Assembly: GCA_003646705.1 (NCBI GenBank) | Contig: QMLK01000057.1 | Location: 1-6,520, forward strand | Origin: Deltaproteobacteria bacterium | GTDB taxonomy: Bacteria; Desulfobacterota; B13-G15 | Length of the DNA stretch: 6,520 bases | Reading direction: 5' to 3' | Shown: positions 6,289 to 6,520 of the stretch, in pieces | How the letters are laid out: each line of letters begins with the position of its first letter | Position numbering within the stretch: the stretch's first letter is position 1 | Program-made: the position numbers and the translations under genes | Notes under the pieces: generated by a model | Told to the model about the DNA's origin: nothing | The model's input: the letters and a program-made list of their open reading frames with translations, nothing else | Databases searched by the model: none

Positions 6289-6520
6289 ATGGCGCGCATC
6301 CTTAGACTCGGCCTTGCCCAGATCAACCCGGTGGTAGGGGACCTCTCTGGGAACGTCCAGAAGGTCCTGTCCTTCGCCAAAGAGGCGGAGAAGATGGGGG
6401 TCGACCTCCTCTGTTTCCCGGAGATGGCCATAACCGGCTACCCCCCTGAGGACCTCTTACTCAAGCCTTCCTTCGTACGCGATAACCTCAAGGCCCTGCA
6501 GGAGGTGGTGGACTTCACCA
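6289..6520 (+). CDS. nadE: Glutamine-dependent NAD+ synthetase (partial, N-terminal glutaminase/nitrilase domain)
   Basis: The first 77 residues of a gene running off the right edge. The family enzyme hydrolyses glutamine in an N-terminal nitrilase-like domain and passes ammonia to a C-terminal synthetase domain, which amidates deaminated NAD to NAD+ in the cytoplasm. What is visible is LGLAQINPVVGDLSGN (residues 7-22), the usual opening strand of this domain, and CFPEMAITGYPPEDLL (42-57), the family signature with the catalytic triad glutamate E45. The GYPPEDL sequence separates it from general nitrilases and carbamoylases. The complete family protein is usually about 540-580 residues, so the active-site lysine and cysteine and the whole synthetase domain lie beyond the window. 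It starts four bases after the PBP stop with a good ribosome site. A shared operon of a cell-wall enzyme and a cofactor enzyme is not an obvious functional pair. Confidence 0.93.
   Translation, partial: MARILRLGLAQINPVVGDLSGNVQKVLSFAKEAEKMGVDLLCFPEMAITGYPPEDLLLKPSFVRDNLKALQEVVDFT

Overview
The window is gene-dense, GC-rich bacterial chromosomal DNA with many AGG arginine codons and almost no spare sequence between genes. Five protein genes can be supported: three complete and two cut by the window edges. No RNA gene, mobile element, CRISPR array or phage gene is visible. The gene set (a CooC-type nickel ATPase for carbon monoxide dehydrogenase, a class A penicillin-binding protein, and a fused DHH-CBS-nucleotidyltransferase protein) suggests an anaerobe with a cell wall and a Ni-CO dehydrogenase. 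This is possibly a member of the former Deltaproteobacteria or a related deep, perhaps thermophilic lineage. The assignment is inferred from gene content, not from a marker gene.

Layout from left to right. Bases 1-400 (minus strand) hold the N-terminal half of cooC, which runs off the left edge. A regulatory gap of about 120-135 bases follows, with an AT-rich stretch, a plausible cooC promoter and a dyad. Bases 537-1250 (plus; a longer start at 519 is possible) encode a small amidohydrolase-2 family TIM-barrel enzyme of unknown substrate. It meets, tail to tail and with a 24-base overlap, a large minus-strand gene (1227-3842). That gene encodes an 871-residue protein joining a DHH/DHHA1 phosphoesterase, two CBS domains and a class II tRNA nucleotidyltransferase. 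A 111-base divergent promoter region (3843-3953) separates it from a plus-strand unit. That unit consists of a 776-residue PBP1A-type bifunctional peptidoglycan synthase (3954-6284) and, four bases after it, the start of a glutamine-dependent NAD+ synthetase (nadE, 6289 to the right edge).

The genes do not form one pathway. cooC implies a Ni-CODH elsewhere, probably for CO oxidation or the Wood-Ljungdahl pathway. The fusion protein serves tRNA 3'-end maturation or repair, perhaps joined to nanoRNA or nucleotide turnover. The PBP builds cell wall, and NadE makes NAD+. PBP and nadE look co-transcribed and translationally coupled.

I see no clearly new multi-gene system. The most noteworthy points are the multidomain tRNA-processing fusion with what looks like a leaderless start, an amidohydrolase in which a usual metal-ligand histidine appears to be glutamate, and an uncharacterised dyad over the cooC promoter.
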